From assembly GCA_029204225.1 (NCBI GenBank), contig CM055111.1, positions 129,001 through 193,000 on the forward strand: 64,000 nt of DNA. The letters are read 5' to 3'. Under the pieces are notes generated by a model. That model made no database searches, was not told the DNA's origin, and saw only the letters and a program-made list of their open reading frames with translations. The first letter of the stretch is position 1. Each line of letters starts with the position of its first letter. Below are positions 32,587-45,515 of this stretch, one piece after another. The position numbers were made by a program, and so were the translations under genes. Origin of the DNA: Diphasiastrum complanatum. Lineage: Eukaryota > Streptophyta > Lycopodiopsida > Lycopodiales > Lycopodiaceae.

Positions 32587-35408
32587 TTAATGCATGTATA
32601 CAAGGTGCTGCTGCTTACTCTTCAATTCGTATCCCTCTGGCTGTGACATATAAACTTCCTCTTCAATGGTTCCGTTGTGGAAAGTAGTTTGGACATCCAT
32701 TTGATGGACTTCAAGATCTGCTGCAGCAGCAAAGGAGAGGAGTAGTCGGGTTGAATCATGTTTGACAACTGGGCTGAAGGTTTTGGAATAAACCAGATCT
32801 GGAATCTGGGAATAGCCTTTGGCAACTAGCCTGGCCTTGTAGCGATTTAGCCTTCTTTCAGCATCATACTTCACCTTGAATATCCATTTGCATAGAATTA
32901 GATTTTGATCCTTTGGCAGCTCCATTACTTTCCACGTTTGATTCTCTATCAGATAATCGAATTTGGTGTCCATCCCTGCTTTCTACTGGTCAGCATCAGG
33001 TGTAGACATTTCCTCTGAAACAGTGGTTGGTTCCTGATCAAAGTAGCAGACTGTATCATCCATCAATCGGGATGGAGGTTGTTTGGATCGGTTCGACCTT
33101 CTGGGTTGAACTTTGACCCTCTAATGTGATTCGACCTGTTGAGGTTCTGACTCATTGTCGGAGTCAGTGTCGATTTTCTACAATTGAATCCTTGGATTAG
33201 AATTTGGTTGTTTGATCTTTGGGTCGGATTTTTCCTCAGCTTTTCCTTGTGGTCGATAAACTGGTCTTCCACAAAAATGACATCTCTGCTCGTGAATGTT
33301 TTCTGGGTGTCCAAATTGTAGAGCTTGTATGCCTTGTGGTCTGGGGAATAGCTGATGAAAATCGTTTTTCTGCTTTCATCATCCAGCTTCTTCCTTTCAT
33401 CTTCGGGATCTAAGTATAAGCTATGCATCCAAACACTCGAATATTTTTGAGTGATGATTTCGATCATTTTGACACCTCATAAGGTGTCTTGCCATTCAGG
33501 GCCTTTGGAATGGATCGATTTTAAAGATAGGCTACTATAGTAATAACTTCTGTCCAGAATTTCTTTGGAAGAGAGGCATGGGCCAGCATGCTCTTGGCAC
33601 TTTCGACGAGTGTCCGATTCTTCCTTTCAGCTACACCATTGGACTGAGGTAAGTTGCTCGTTGTGTATTGTTGATGTATTATGTTGGCCTTGCAGAACTC
33701 CTTGAATCTATGGAGATCAACTCTCCCCATCAGAGAGCTTTGATATTCCTCTGGGTCAGATTCTCAGCATACGCCTTGAACTCCTTGAAGAACTTAAAAG
33801 TATCGAATTTGTTCTTCAGAAACTAAGTGGCAGTCCTTTGAGAGAAGTCGTCGAAGCTCCCCCTGTGGAAGCAGTCTACATCGGGCCACAAATGTCATTG
33901 TGTACAAAATCTAGCAAACCTCTAGAAGTATGAACTGAATCAGAAATGAATGGACTTCTAGCATGCTTGTTGATAATACAGCTTTTACATGGAGAATTTG
34001 ATCTGCTAATTGAAGGCAGATCTTGTACTAAATTCTGATTTGACATTTGATGAATACTATTGAAATTGAGATGGCCTAATCTGAAATGCCAAAGCATATT
34101 GATTGATTCAGAAGTGGAAGTATGAAGAGCTTGACTATTATAAGAATAGCAATGGCTGAGTTTGTAAAGGTAGCTACTTCTTCTCCCAAAAGCTAGAACT
34201 TTCCAGGATTTGTCAAGAATGGTGCAACCATCTGTATCAAATTCGACCCTCCGACCTGAATCAGTGATTCTGTTAACTAAGAGCATATTTTTGGTCAGAT
34301 TTGGAACGTGGAGAACGTTGGAAAGCAACTTGACTTCACCCTTTTGAAATTCGACTATGACTGTTCCTTCACCCTCAAAGGAATGAGATGAGTTGTCTCC
34401 TAGTTACATAAATCAAGAGTGGGTGAATGACTTGTAGTCTTTGAACCAGTCGCGATGGCGAGTCATATGTTGAGTTACTCCAAAGTCTACATACAAGAAT
34501 CGATATCCTGTTGTTCTTCCATTTTGGTCATGAAAGTTGCTTCATCTTCCTCCTGTTGTTGGATCGAGTGACTGGTTGTAGCAAAATTGCCTGTTGTTGG
34601 AATTGTTTTTTCTTTTCGTTGTTGTACTTCAAAGTTCGGCAGTCCTTGATTTCTTGGCCAGTCCTCTTACAGTATCTGCAGAATAGTTTCTACACTGGTT
34701 GGAATGATGAAGACTTTGAATTCGATCCTGGACCAGAATTCAATCCAGAATGCATGTTGCTCTTCTTGTCAGAATAAGTTGACTTTGTAGATCTCTTGGA
34801 TCTAAACTTATGATTTTTCGAATATAGAGTCTGAGGATCCAATCCTAAGCCTGAGGAGGATGCAGGTCTTCTGATCTCTTCTTGTAGAAGCATTGAAATT
34901 ACTCTTGAAAGAGTGGGATGCTCATGGGTCGATATTGCCATGACCCAATTTTCATAGGCTTCAGGTAGACTCAAAAATAGAGTCATAACATCTTCGATGA
35001 CTGAGCCAGTTGTAGTCATTTGCTCCATAAGGTTTTTGAAAGTGTTGAAATGACTCGAAACACTATCTACATCAAACATTCTCAGGGTGAAAAATTTCTT
35101 CGTCAAGTGGAGTTTGGAGGTGACGTCCCTGATATCATAGAGAGTGGATGTCCCATGCATTCTTAGCAGTCTAAGTAGCACGTATGTGACTGATTTGGGT
35201 GTCCTTGATGTTGACAGTGATCATGGCAAAAGCCTTGCCATCTCTCAGTCTCCATTTGGTGATCATCACCTTCTGGTTTGAGTTTTTGTGCCATCAACGA
35301 TGTCCCACAGTTCTTTAATTAGTAGTATGACCTTCATCTTGAACCTCCAGAGATGATAGTTATCTCCATCGAGTTTGTCGATTAGAGAAGAACTAGAAGA
35401 CAGATTCA
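32587..35408 (-). pseudogene. Ty1/copia gag-pol relic
   Basis: Read leftwards from ATG 35408: gag starts MNLSSSSSLIDKLDGDNYHL and includes YENWVMAISTHEHPTLSRVI. The zinc knuckle reads CRYCKRTGQEIKDC, with the His replaced by Gln. The protease reads VDFGVTQHMT, with DSG lost. GAG-pre-integrase has LWHFRLGHLNFNSIHQM. The integrase core has SNLPQSNGVAERKNRTLVES, with deletion and stops before it. The integrase tail has LDDESRKTIFISYSPDHKAY. RT begins WKVMELPKDQ and stops after EEEVYMSQPEGYELKS, before YVDD, so RT and RNase H are mostly missing. Frameshifts and stops run throughout. Confidence 0.9.
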
Positions 35409-35530
35409 TTCTGGTTGAGCAAGATCGTTGGTAGAAACAATGATTTGTTGGTTGTGTGCTTGCTAGAACGATGTCTTGATAGAAACAAGATTGATAGTCT
35501 GCAGTAGATATGCAGATTACTGAAGTGCCC

Positions 35531-35542
35531 GCTCAAATACCA
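35531..35542 (-). other. Primer binding site of the copia relic
   Basis: On the minus strand the sequence is TGGTATTTGAGC, a decayed form of the initiator-Met primer site TGGTATCAGAGC. It lies next to the LTR end and about 120 bases upstream of gag. Confidence 0.7.
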
Positions 35543-35935
35543 TGTCATAAAAATGACGAGAATGGTAGTGGAAGCTTGAGCGAGCGTGGGTGATGGATCA
35601 GAAGCGCCACAATTTACAACAGAATAACCAAGATAAATGATTCAAATACAAAAGCACAATAGAATGATACAATAGCGAGACATAAATTGTTCTCTTTTTA
35701 TTAATATCAACAATGAGTACAATGGCTTGAAGTGATAACTTCAGCTTGAACGTTGAGCATAATAACGCTGGCTACAGGAAAAGCTCAATTAGTTTGATCT
35801 CTTAATTACTGATCAGCCTAAAGACTAATATATTACAAGTGTATTCTACTTGCTAAAAAATATCATACAAGCATTAAATGCTACCTGCTAAATTTATTAA
35901 AACTGTCTTGTATCTGTGATTGTATGTACAAAGTA
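35543..35935 (-). repeat. 5' LTR of the copia relic
   Basis: On the minus strand it ends in ATTTTTATGACA next to the primer site. It contains AATAAAAAGAGAAC as a likely polyadenylation region and about 390 bases of non-coding DNA. The outer edge is uncertain. Confidence 0.5.
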
Positions 35936-36229
35936 GGTAACTACCATTGGGATATTTTACATGTTGGACAAGTCCAGATAGTTTTAGGTTTGATGAAGTT
36001 GGTTTGTCTCTGGAGCACAAAATCTAAAGTGCAAAAATCCTGAAGGTGCTTCAAAAAATGTGAAGTTGCAAAAATGTTAAGGTGGGAAAAGTGTGAAGGT
36101 GCAAAAAATGCGAAGGTCCGACAAAATGTAGTCGGACTTGGGCAGTTTTTTAGGATGCTCATTATGTGAATGTTTTTAAGGTTGAGCATTAAAATTTAAA
36201 ACATTGACCAACTTAATTGGGCATCCATA
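35936..36229. other. Non-coding DNA with GTGAAGGTGCAAAAA repeats
   Basis: A short degenerate tandem repeat (GTGCAAAAA-GTGAAGGT words, about four to five times) lies at 36028-36118. No gene is visible. Confidence 0.5.
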
Positions 36230-36835
36230 TCATGTAAGAATATGCTCGTATAAGAAGCATGTCATGGTTTTGGCATTGGCTTCCTTTTCTGCTTTAGCTT
36301 CAACCCACTTGGTAAGATAGTCTGTGGCTACTATAATGTATCGTGCTTGTGAATAATAATGAGCAGCTGGACGTATCAAGCCTACAAAGTCGATTCTCCA
36401 CTTTTCAAATGAGCTCTGGGCAATGATAGGTTGCAAGGGCATCTTATCAAGTTCTGCTGCTGGTTTTCGAAAGAGTTGACAAACATCGCAAGACTTGGTG
36501 AATTGATAAACATCCTTCTAAATGGTTGGCCACCAAAATCCAATCTGGAGTACCTTTTTGGCAGTTAACTCAGCCGCAAAATGTCCTCCTCCCACATCTT
36601 CGTGAGTGAGCTGAGTGATTGTGTTGATCTCGTGTGTAAAACACATCTACATAAAACTTGTTCTAACTCTATAGGGAGCATATTTCAAAATCAATTTATG
36701 ATGCTATCTCTGTTGGTGGTCGGCCTGTTGTAAGAGGTATTTGGTAATAGATGATCTGCTAGATAGTATTGCTTTCCTTTTTGCACTACAATCCGGAATT
36801 GAAATTCCTGCAATAGCAACAATCATTGTTGTGTC
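36230..36835 (-). pseudogene. Ty3/gypsy RNase H end and integrase start (Tat/Athila-like)
   Basis: Read leftwards, the frames give LLLLQEFQFRIVVQKGKQYY followed by LADHL (RNase H end). The integrase zinc region follows with THEDVGGGHFAAELTAKK and CDVCQLFRKPA (Cys pair intact). The core begins SSFEKWRIDFVGLIRPAA and YIIVATDYLTKWVEAKAE. The piece parallels 58-405 and probably belongs to the same lineage. A frame break near 36490 and truncation at both ends make it a relic. Confidence 0.85.
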
Positions 36836-36879
36836 GTCTTTGTAGTATAGGGAGCGGCAACCTCGCCGTCACTTGCATA

Positions 36880-38381
<1,502 letters not shown>

Positions 38382-38393
38382 GCTCTGATACCA
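38382..38393 (-). other. Primer binding site, initiator-Met type
   Basis: The minus strand reads TGGTATCAGAGC, perfectly conserved. It lies one base after a CTTACA LTR end, and the following bases (TATGG) are typical of copia leaders. Confidence 0.8.
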
Positions 38394-38394
38394 C

Positions 38395-38865
38395 TGTAAG
38401 GATCCCCAAATTAAGATCTGACTAGATCCTGTTGCAAAACAACCAAAAGGACACCTGTGGAGCAAAACCGCCCAACCAAACTTAGATCCTTCTTGGAGTT
38501 TCCTCCTGGACCTAGCCCCCAAGCCATAGTGAAGAACCTAAGAGAGAGAGAGGAGAAACTGGCTCAAGAAACTGAATTTCCAATAGGAGGATGGGCGAGT
38601 TTGCAATGGACATATTCTCCTCATAAGAGAGAGAATATTCTCCTAGGATCCCCATGCAACCTATATTGAGCTATTGACCTTCTATTCTTGCATTTAAGCA
38701 GTCATTCACTATGCATGTGCTCCTATGTCCAATTATAGGTCTAGGCCCTCATATGATTATTAGTTACTTTACAGGCCAAGCCCGGAATGACGAGGCATAA
38801 CTAATAACCATATACACCTGGAGTGATCGGCTATCCACGTTAGGAATTATTCCAATTTCCTTATA
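38395..38865 (-). repeat. Putative LTR next to the primer site
   Basis: Non-coding DNA whose minus strand ends GGGGATCCTTACA immediately before the primer site. The outer boundary is unclear, at most about 470 bases, because copia coding sequence of opposite orientation starts at 38866. Confidence 0.4.
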
Positions 38866-39090
38866 CAGGACATGGACATAACAAAGATACTGAAAACAGT
38901 CTTCATACCCACAGAGGAAATGGCAGCTGATATCTTTACAAAGCCACTCAGTAAAGCTTTGCTCGAGAAGCAGCGAAGAAGATTGGGATTCATCCAATTG
39001 CCTACTTTGAGAGGGAGCTGTAGAACACCTGATCAAACAGATCTCGATTCTACTAACAAAGTGCACAGTTTACTTGACAAAGGATGAGAA
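38866..39090 (+). pseudogene. Ty1/copia polyprotein C-terminus
   Basis: A plus-strand frame reads TVFIPTEEMAADIFTKPLSK and then LEKQRRRLGF and LPTLRGSC, the last about 60 residues of a copia RNase H tail. The rest of the element is missing upstream, where the LTR-like sequence abuts. Confidence 0.8.
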
Positions 39091-39099
39091 AGAAACGAA

Positions 39100-39460
39100 C
39101 TCGAACTCGAAACAGTTCTATTCATGATGAACTCGAAAGATTCGCAAAACATTCATGAAATTTATCTTGCAGCCAACTCGAAAGATTCGCAAAACAATTT
39201 CTTGTACAAGCTCGTGGTTTCTTGTTGAAGCTCAAAAGATTCGTGAACAGAATCTTGTCGAGAAATATTTTGTTTCTTCTTCAAACCTCAGATGTCGAGA
39301 AATTGTTGCGAACAATTCATGAAATATTCTAGATTCTTCCTCAAGCTCAAAATTGTCATCTATCGCGAACAATTCGCGAAACACGAAAATGTCACAAAGA
39401 GACAAGTGTCGCGAATAATTCGCGAAACACGCAGCTGTAACGAAGAGATAGACTGTCGCA
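39100..39460. repeat. ATTCGCGAAACACG repeat cluster
   Basis: A unit of about 42 bp with TCGCGAACAATTCGCGAAACA is repeated at 39365 and 39408. Looser AACTCGAAAGATTCGCAAAAC copies lie at 39120-39200. The palindrome TTCGCGAA gives unusual CpG density in an AT-rich setting. It follows a copia 3' end, so it is probably inside a copia LTR. Confidence 0.75.
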
Positions 39461-39890
39461 AAATATTTGCAAAAAAAAATTATTCAACCTTGGAAGCAGA
39501 GCGTCTATTTGAATATCAACCATCGTAAACGGTTAGATCTACTGTTACAGAATTAAAAGAGCAAAAGACGTATCCTGTAGCAATATACATACATGTGCAC
39601 TACTCGTTGTAACTCACTCAATTAGAGACAAAACAGTGGGATAAGACAACAAGGAGTGTATTTTGATAATTCAGAGTTAGAGCTATAAAAATTTGTTTTT
39701 GATCAATAGTTTCTTATTGTCTAAAAGTGTCTAACGTTATCTCTTAATTCGCACGTTTTATTCAATCAAGGAAAAAACTGTTCTATTAGTACATAGATTA
39801 GAAACAGACTTGATTGAAGACACTGATATTAGTTTGATTTATTCAAACTTTCATCTTGTTCTCTGAGGAAGAATTATTACCATTTTTCAT
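39461..39890. other. Unassigned AT-rich DNA, probably LTR
   Basis: No gene. The position after a copia 3' end and before another copia integrase suggests LTR sequence. No matching partner was found. Confidence 0.35.
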
Positions 39891-40370
39891 ACACACAATA
39901 GATGAGGCCTCTGATACAAAACACCGTATGAAGTTTGGATAGACTCCAAACCATCACTATCGAATTTATGTGTGTTTAGATTTATCACTTACGCTCATAT
40001 ACAAAAGAATATAAAGAAGAAGCTCGACTTTCACAATATCAAATCCATTTTCATTGGTTATGCTATTGTAGATCAAACTTATAAGATGTATGATTATGTC
40101 GAATCGAACATATTCACTAGTCGGGATGTCATCTTTATCGAAGATCAGTCTATGAACCTCAAAGACAAAGGCAAAGCTCATATAGTAGAATTGTCAAACA
40201 CTCCCAAAGTATCAAACATTTCTATTCTTGGCTCGACTGATCCTGTAAAAGGTCCAAGATCGTCTACACCAGATGAATAGGTTATTAACAATGAATCAAA
40301 AGAAGATATTGTAGCTCAGCAGCACCAGTATAATCAACAACCTCATTTATCTCCTAGAAGATCATCAAGA
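39891..40370 (+). pseudogene. Ty1/copia integrase C-terminal region
   Basis: Plus-strand frames give RFITYAHIQKNIKKKLDFHN, then SIFIGYAIVDQTYKMYDYVE and SNIFTSRDVIFIEDQ, then a polar linker with SPRRSSRV. This is the standard end of copia integrase before RT. RT is absent, because LTR-like sequence begins right after SSRV. Confidence 0.85.
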
Positions 40371-40371
40371 G

Positions 40372-41242
40372 TGTTGGATTTATTTCTCCTAAATTCCATG
40401 TTAATCTAGTTCCATTCACATTGATGTAGTTTTGCATGCATTGTTGTCACATAGTCTCCAGAAGCACTCTATTATCGAAGGCGGACATTAGAATGGAAAC
40501 CGACTTGTCGAGAAAGGCCAACTTGTCAAAGAAAGACTGACTCTATCGACTATCGTCGAAACTACCGAGGAAGTCCGATTTCTTTGACTATTGTTGACGA
40601 TCGACAAAATGATTGTCTCGACTTTATCGACTATCGGCAATGACACACTTGACTCCAAATAGTCGAAGCCTTCTGATGCCTAGTTCTTGTATTGTGCAAC
40701 TACTTGGAAAATGGCAGTAGCTGCCATTATCTACTCCAGACGGTGCAACGACTCCATGCCACTTTCTTTACATACATCTACACAATTGTAAATTGTATCT
40801 AGATGATAATTGTAATCTATCAACAATATACTAGACCACAATATACCTTAATTCTTAGAAATAGACATAGTAGATGCTTTCACGCATCAATTATACCTTT
40901 CAGACTAATTGTCAGTAATAAGCTCATAGTGTTTATAGAGCGGAGTTAGTTTTTTCAGCATGTGGTTTCGTCCGCAATTGTCTTGTGCTCACAACATCCA
41001 TCTGAATTGTATTTTCACACACATCAATCTGAATCGACTATTGTCTTGTTGTTGCGTACAGACCTTTGTAAGTGATGCATGCTTTGCTATCTCTTATTTT
41101 CTGTCTAACTTTTTGAATTGCTTTTTCTGACTGTCTGCTCTTCTGCTTCCACAACAAAAATAGATTCTTTGTGTTTGTTTGCATAATACATTGTGATCCA
41201 CGTAGTGCACGCATTGAGGATTCTCCTCTTCGAATCCCGACA
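40372..41242 (+). repeat. Copia LTR, TCGA-rich
   Basis: It starts at about TGTTGGATTTATTTCTCC after a cut-off copia integrase linker and ends CGAATCCCGACA before a primer site, about 870 bp. It has a cluster of TCGACTATCG-type words (40500-40640), a pattern also seen in the truncated LTR at 1644-1883. The 5' edge is approximate. Confidence 0.5.
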
Positions 41243-41255
41243 TGGTATCAAAGCC
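41243..41255 (+). other. Primer binding site, initiator-Met type
   Basis: TGGTATCAAAGCC differs from the consensus by one base and directly follows an LTR ending in CA. It shows that the preceding LTR is a 5' LTR on the plus strand. Confidence 0.75.
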
Positions 41256-41395
41256 ATCGTTATAGATTGATAAGCTTCCCACATAACTTGGTTCTATCAC
41301 CCGATAGAATAATTGTCTTCTTGTCTAGTAAATAGCATTAGATTTTTGTTCTCAAGTCCTTCATAGTTATTATTGTCACCTAGACTAACTTCCAC

Positions 41396-41800
41396 ATGGA
41401 TTTCCAAAGTAATATTGGTTCCATCATGGAAAAGCTTGATGGATCCACCTATCATCTTTGGAAATTTAAGATGAAGACTATGCTAATGGCTACGAAATTG
41501 TATGAAGCTGTCATAGGTGCAGAGGCAAAGTCCAAAGCAGATGACCTGCAAGCTTAGTCACTATTATTCGACAAACAACCAAGCTCTCCATACATAGAAT
41601 TCTGAATCAATTGATAGGTTTTGGCATTTCAAGTCAGGCCATCTAAACTTCAATAGTATTCAGCAAATGTCGACTCAGAATCTAGTGCAAGATCTTCCTT
41701 TTGTTAGCAAGCTAGCTTCTCCATGTAAAAGCTGTATTATCAGCAAGCCTGCTAGAAGTCCTTTTATTTCTAATTTTGAGTTTCAATTAAAGCTCTCTTA
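41396..41800 (+). pseudogene. Ty1/copia, internally deleted gag to GAG-pre-integrase
   Basis: Gag starts MDFQSNIGSIMEKLDGSTYH and continues LWKFKMKTMLMATKLYEAVI. Near 41600 the sequence jumps directly to WHFKSGHLNFNSIQQMSTQN and LVQDLPFVSKLASPCKSCII, the GAG-pre-integrase block. Most of gag, the knuckle and the protease are thus deleted. The pre-integrase part closely matches the element at 33876-34328. Confidence 0.85.
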
Positions 41801-42163
41801 TAATGATTAGTTAAGATGTATTGTAATCCCACCTGATGGGACATAAGTATAGATCAAAATCAATAGAACATAAGAAGTAGAAGCATCTTCAAGAAGCAGA
41901 ATATAGATTTGTGAGATAAGCATCAAGCCACCAATGAGCGACACACTACTGACTTACTTTGAAAGAAAATCAAATACAAAACAAACTATGTTTTTTCAAC
42001 TGAAATCTATGTGTTACATCTGTCATTGTTTGATTGATTGTTGCAATGTCTATGATTGATAGATGTGTGTTTAATTCCTACAATTGAATGTATCATGTAG
42101 CACACTTTTGCTAAGAATAGGCACACACAACTAAGCATCGTAGTCCATCTGGGGTTCTCAAAC
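41801..42163 (+). repeat. 5' LTR (or its end) of the following copia
   Basis: Non-coding, ends GGTTCTCAAACA directly before a perfect primer site. The left edge against the deleted copia is uncertain. Confidence 0.5.
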
Positions 42164-42175
42164 ATGGTATCAGAG
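42164..42175 (+). other. Primer binding site, initiator-Met type
   Basis: TGGTATCAGAGC is a perfect match to the plant copia consensus. It sits immediately after an LTR ending AAACA and 20 bases before the first gag ATG (42195). Confidence 0.85.
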
Positions 42176-42194
42176 CAGAATAACTAGATACATT

Positions 42195-43239
42195 ATGACT
42201 ACTACAATTTAGGCTAGGATTGCAATCAATCGTGATGGCACAAATTATCGCGTATCATAAGTTCAAGATCAAAATGCAATGGAGATCATCGTGTCCCCCA
42301 TTATCGACAAGACTCAACCAAAGTCTTCAACAAGAGGCAACTACAACAAAGAAGCTTCTACCTACAATCACTGTCACAAATCAGGACACATAGTAGACAA
42401 ATGTTGGTTCAACCTGACAATACATTGCACACACTCAAGAAGAAAGAGCAGTTTTTGCATAATCATCTAAGGATGCTAAAAAGAGCGACAATGCCTTCAC
42501 GATAGTCGATGAAGAGTCAATCAGTTATATGGAGCACGACTAAGATATAGTGATCAACTCAGGACCTACATCACACATAACGTATAACATGAACATCTTG
42601 ATCAAATACAGAACACTTGACAATACAAGAACAATGCTACTGAGTGATGGGAGCAGACACAATGTCGAAGGCATCAGAACTCTACAGCTACGTACACTAT
42701 CGAGGCATGTAGAGCTCCAAGGAGCACTCTATGTACCTGCACTGAGAAGAGACCTTCTCTCCGTATCGAGGATAGTGGATCTCGGAATACGAGTGCTAAT
42801 TGATGGGAATGTATGCCGAATTATCAAGCAAAAATCAAACAAGTTATTGACTTTTGGATCAAGACAAGGTAATCTTTACCTGGCTAAAATTTTCAGCAGC
42901 TACGATACCATATTGAATGCATCTGAAAATGAAAATCATCTCTGGCATAGAAGAATGTATCATTTGAGTATGAGGAGTCTCTACGACATGAGCAGAAAAG
43001 AGCTAGTAAGTGGTCTGAAGATCACAAGTCCAGAGTCCAACTTATGTGAAGTCTGTCAGAAGGGTAAGCAACATCAAAGTCCGTTTGTACATGAAGGGAG
43101 GAGAGCCAAGGACATCCTTGAGCTTGTTCACTCAAATGTCTGTGGACCGTGTGAAAGATTCAACTCAAAGGCTCTATCAAAGAAGCAACATCTCAGGTTT
43201 AACGATATGTTAAATCTGAAAATCAAGGTTTTTTAGGAT
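42195..43239 (+). pseudogene. Ty1/copia gag-protease-integrase, deletion derivative
   Basis: A short gag start is followed by a knuckle remnant, YNHCHKSGHIVDKC, whose first Cys is lost. The protease has INSGPTSHITY, in which the catalytic Asp of DSG is Asn. ALRRDLLSVSRIVDLGIRVL and GAG-pre-integrase LWHRRMYHLSMRSLYDMS follow, then HSNVCGP at the integrase start. The frame then jumps to ALSKKQHLRFNDMLNLKI, the polyprotein tail. Integrase core, RT and RNase H are removed in one internal deletion. A polypurine tract and LTR follow, so both ends of the element are kept. A related copy is at 49885-50945. Confidence 0.85.
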
Positions 43240-43245
43240 CCACAT

Positions 43246-43255
43246 TAAGGGGGAG
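43246..43255 (+). other. Polypurine tract
   Basis: TAAGGGGGAG lies directly before TGTTAGATTTC. It marks the 3' LTR start of the deletion derivative. Confidence 0.75.
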
Positions 43256-43530
43256 TGTTAGATTTCTTATGCTCAGCCTTAAACAAATCGTTCAAGTAAT
43301 AAGCATCCTGAAAACCGAAGGCCGATTACATGTTTCAGACCTTCGCATTTTTTCCCTTTGAGTTTTTTGTGCTTTAATCGTTTTTAAGGCACCTTCATCT
43401 ATGTAGATGGTTAACGTGTAGCCACTTGTGATATAAAGATTAGATTGCCGAACACAATTATGAAGAGTCCTCATCTTCGCGAAAGACCTCTCCCCATTTC
43501 GTATGTGAACTTACATGGACAACTATGAAA
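43256..43530 (+). repeat. 3' LTR of the deletion derivative
   Basis: It starts TGTTAGATTTCTTATGC and contains ACCTTCG/CGAAGG words and a GATATAAAGATTAG TATA-like segment. The right edge is uncertain because it does not obviously match 41801-42163. Confidence 0.5.
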
Positions 43531-43990
43531 TTCATCTATGTGAAAGTCGTAATAAGGGCTTGTCATGAATGACACAAGGTGTCTAAACTTGAAACACCAT
43601 GATTGGATAATGATATGCTCTCAATCAATGGCTGCCTGATAATAATGAAAATAAGTTGTGAGACAAAAATAACACAAATAGTTGGCATCAGACAAAAATG
43701 CACGTGCAAAATATGGTACACAAAAATAACACAAATGAGCGATGGAAAGGAAATTTAGTAACGTCACCAAAGGTACAAATTCTAGTGTAATTAAATCTGT
43801 GGCGAAGAGTAACTAATAGTTGTTGGCATCAGACAAAAATGAACGTGCAAACAACAACTCTGATCAACGAAAAATTCCATAAGTTCAGTGAAATTAACAT
43901 TCGTCAATTGATGTTCAATTTTCCAAGAAAATTGATAGCTTGCTAAGGTCTTGCGAGTCATTCTCAAGAGTTAGGTCAATTAAACAAACA
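43531..43990. other. Unassigned DNA with a short repeat
   Basis: GTTGGCATCAGACAAAAATG plus CACGTGCAAA occurs at about 43681 and, as GTTGGCATCAGACAAAAATG plus AACGTGCAAA, at about 43821. Nothing coding was recognised. Confidence 0.45.
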
Positions 43991-45163
43991 CTAACCTAAA
44001 AATTGTTCCTTGCATAAAGACCTTGTCTGCGTTGAAAAACGTAAAAAAAAAAAACACGAATTTGCTTGTTTTGTTCCATATTGTTTTGTCGTGCCTTTGA
44101 TGCTAAAACCTTCTTCTATGCTCATGTGTAAATTGTTCTCAATCCCTTTTTTACTCAAGGTCATTAATGTGATTGCTATAGTAGGCACATTCTGTTCTTC
44201 GATCAATATAATTTAAATATTGTTGCATATGCTTCCCTGCTAATACCTGCAAAATCACAAGCATCCTAGACTATAGTCTTATCTAAAAACATTGAATGTC
44301 CACCATAAAAAACTCCATTATTTTGCACTTTACATTTGAACTCCTATTGTTCATCATGATACACTCAATGGATTTGCCTATCAATATTGAGCCCAACAAC
44401 ATTCCTAGTGAAGCATTGTCCTTAATATTTCGAGGAGCTACTAATGGAGATCTGCAAAAAGATAGATAGTTAGCAGAATATCACCATAGCTAAAATAGAT
44501 CCATATGTCATTGATCAAGTTACAAATTCAGAATGTGCTTACTTGAATGCATGAATCCTTCTATTTCAATAACCTCCTTTTGATAGTGTTTGAATATCCT
44601 TGCAACTTTGTCGCTTTTGCTTCTTATTTCCAGCCTTCTTTCTAGCCAATTCCACATCCTTCAGTAATTGTAAGTTTTCCATTCGAATAGATTGTAAAAT
44701 TGATTGCATTTGCTCTAGTTTTGATTTGATATCAATTTTTATCTTCTGTAATGATTCATTATTTCTTTTAAGTCGTTCATTTTCCTCTAAGGTCTTTTGG
44801 AGAAGACAATTTCTGTTCTGACAATAAGAGGATATCCATATTAGCTCACATTCTACAAAAGTGAATTTTATTCATATAAAGTTGTTTTCCATGGTTCTTC
44901 AATCTCTCAAAATATCCTAGTAATCCAGTATGCCCATTGCATATCCATGTAACTAAATGAGTTATTGAAGAGAATGTGGGAAATGTCAAAGTGCTTGGAT
45001 CTTGAGGATATAATGTTCCATTTGTCCACAAATACAAATTCTTCTTTACTTCTACCCTATAATGAGAATGATCCTCAGCAGATATTTGAATTCCTTTGCC
45101 TCCTCTTATCTGCAAAGGTGCCAAATCAGTAGGAATATCCAAATGTAGATGATACAACGTCAT
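43991..45163 (-). CDS. Candidate multi-exon gene, family unknown
   Basis: Four minus-strand blocks have splice-like borders. Block 1 (45163-44846) begins MTLYHLHLDIPTDLAPLQIR and contains NLYLWTNGTLYPQDPSTLTF and VTWICNGHTGLLGYFERLKN. Block 2 (about 44830-44575) is a lysine-rich coiled coil (TLEENERLKRNNESLQKIKI, QSILQSIRMENLQLLKDVEL). Block 3 (about 44455-44290) follows a TTTTTGCAG acceptor and reads SPLVAPRNIKDNASLGMLLG. Block 4 (from about 44250) reads VLAGKHMQQYLNYIDRRTEC after a TTTTGCAG acceptor. No family was recognised. It could be a plant coiled-coil protein or a transposon protein, and exon borders are guesses. Confidence 0.35.
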
Positions 45164-45299
45164 GATCAGCTAAAACAAAAAAGTAATCAGATGCATCAAA
45201 GTACTAAGAACAAATTTTTCAAAACAAAACAAAACACTCATCTTTGATTATATTATATACTCTGTACCCTCAATCCAATCTCCACGCTTTTCTGCTTGA

Positions 45300-45515
45300 T
45301 TCAAATTTGGAGATGGCGCTCATATTTTAATTCCAGTAGGTAGTTGGCGCTCATATTTTCATTCCAATGTGAAGATGGCATTCATATTTGGAGATGGGGC
45401 TCATATTTTCATTCCAGTGGAGGAAATGCATATTCATACATTTTGCTTTTTTCCCTGATTCAAATTTGGAGATGACGGTCATATTCTAGATCCAATGAGA
45501 AGATTACCCTCTTCG
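45300..45515. repeat. Degenerate minisatellite, GCTCATATTTTCATTCCAGT unit
   Basis: Units of GGAGATGGCGCTCATATTTT plus CATTCCAGT recur four to five times with variation (about 45310, 45345, 45375, 45395, 45465). They are upstream of the candidate minus-strand gene. No coding role is seen. Confidence 0.75.

Noticed and set aside
39366-39450. Short repeats with regular spacing considered as a CRISPR-like array
   Set aside because: Eukaryotic context, only two to three degenerate units, repeats contiguous without unique spacers, and no cas genes.
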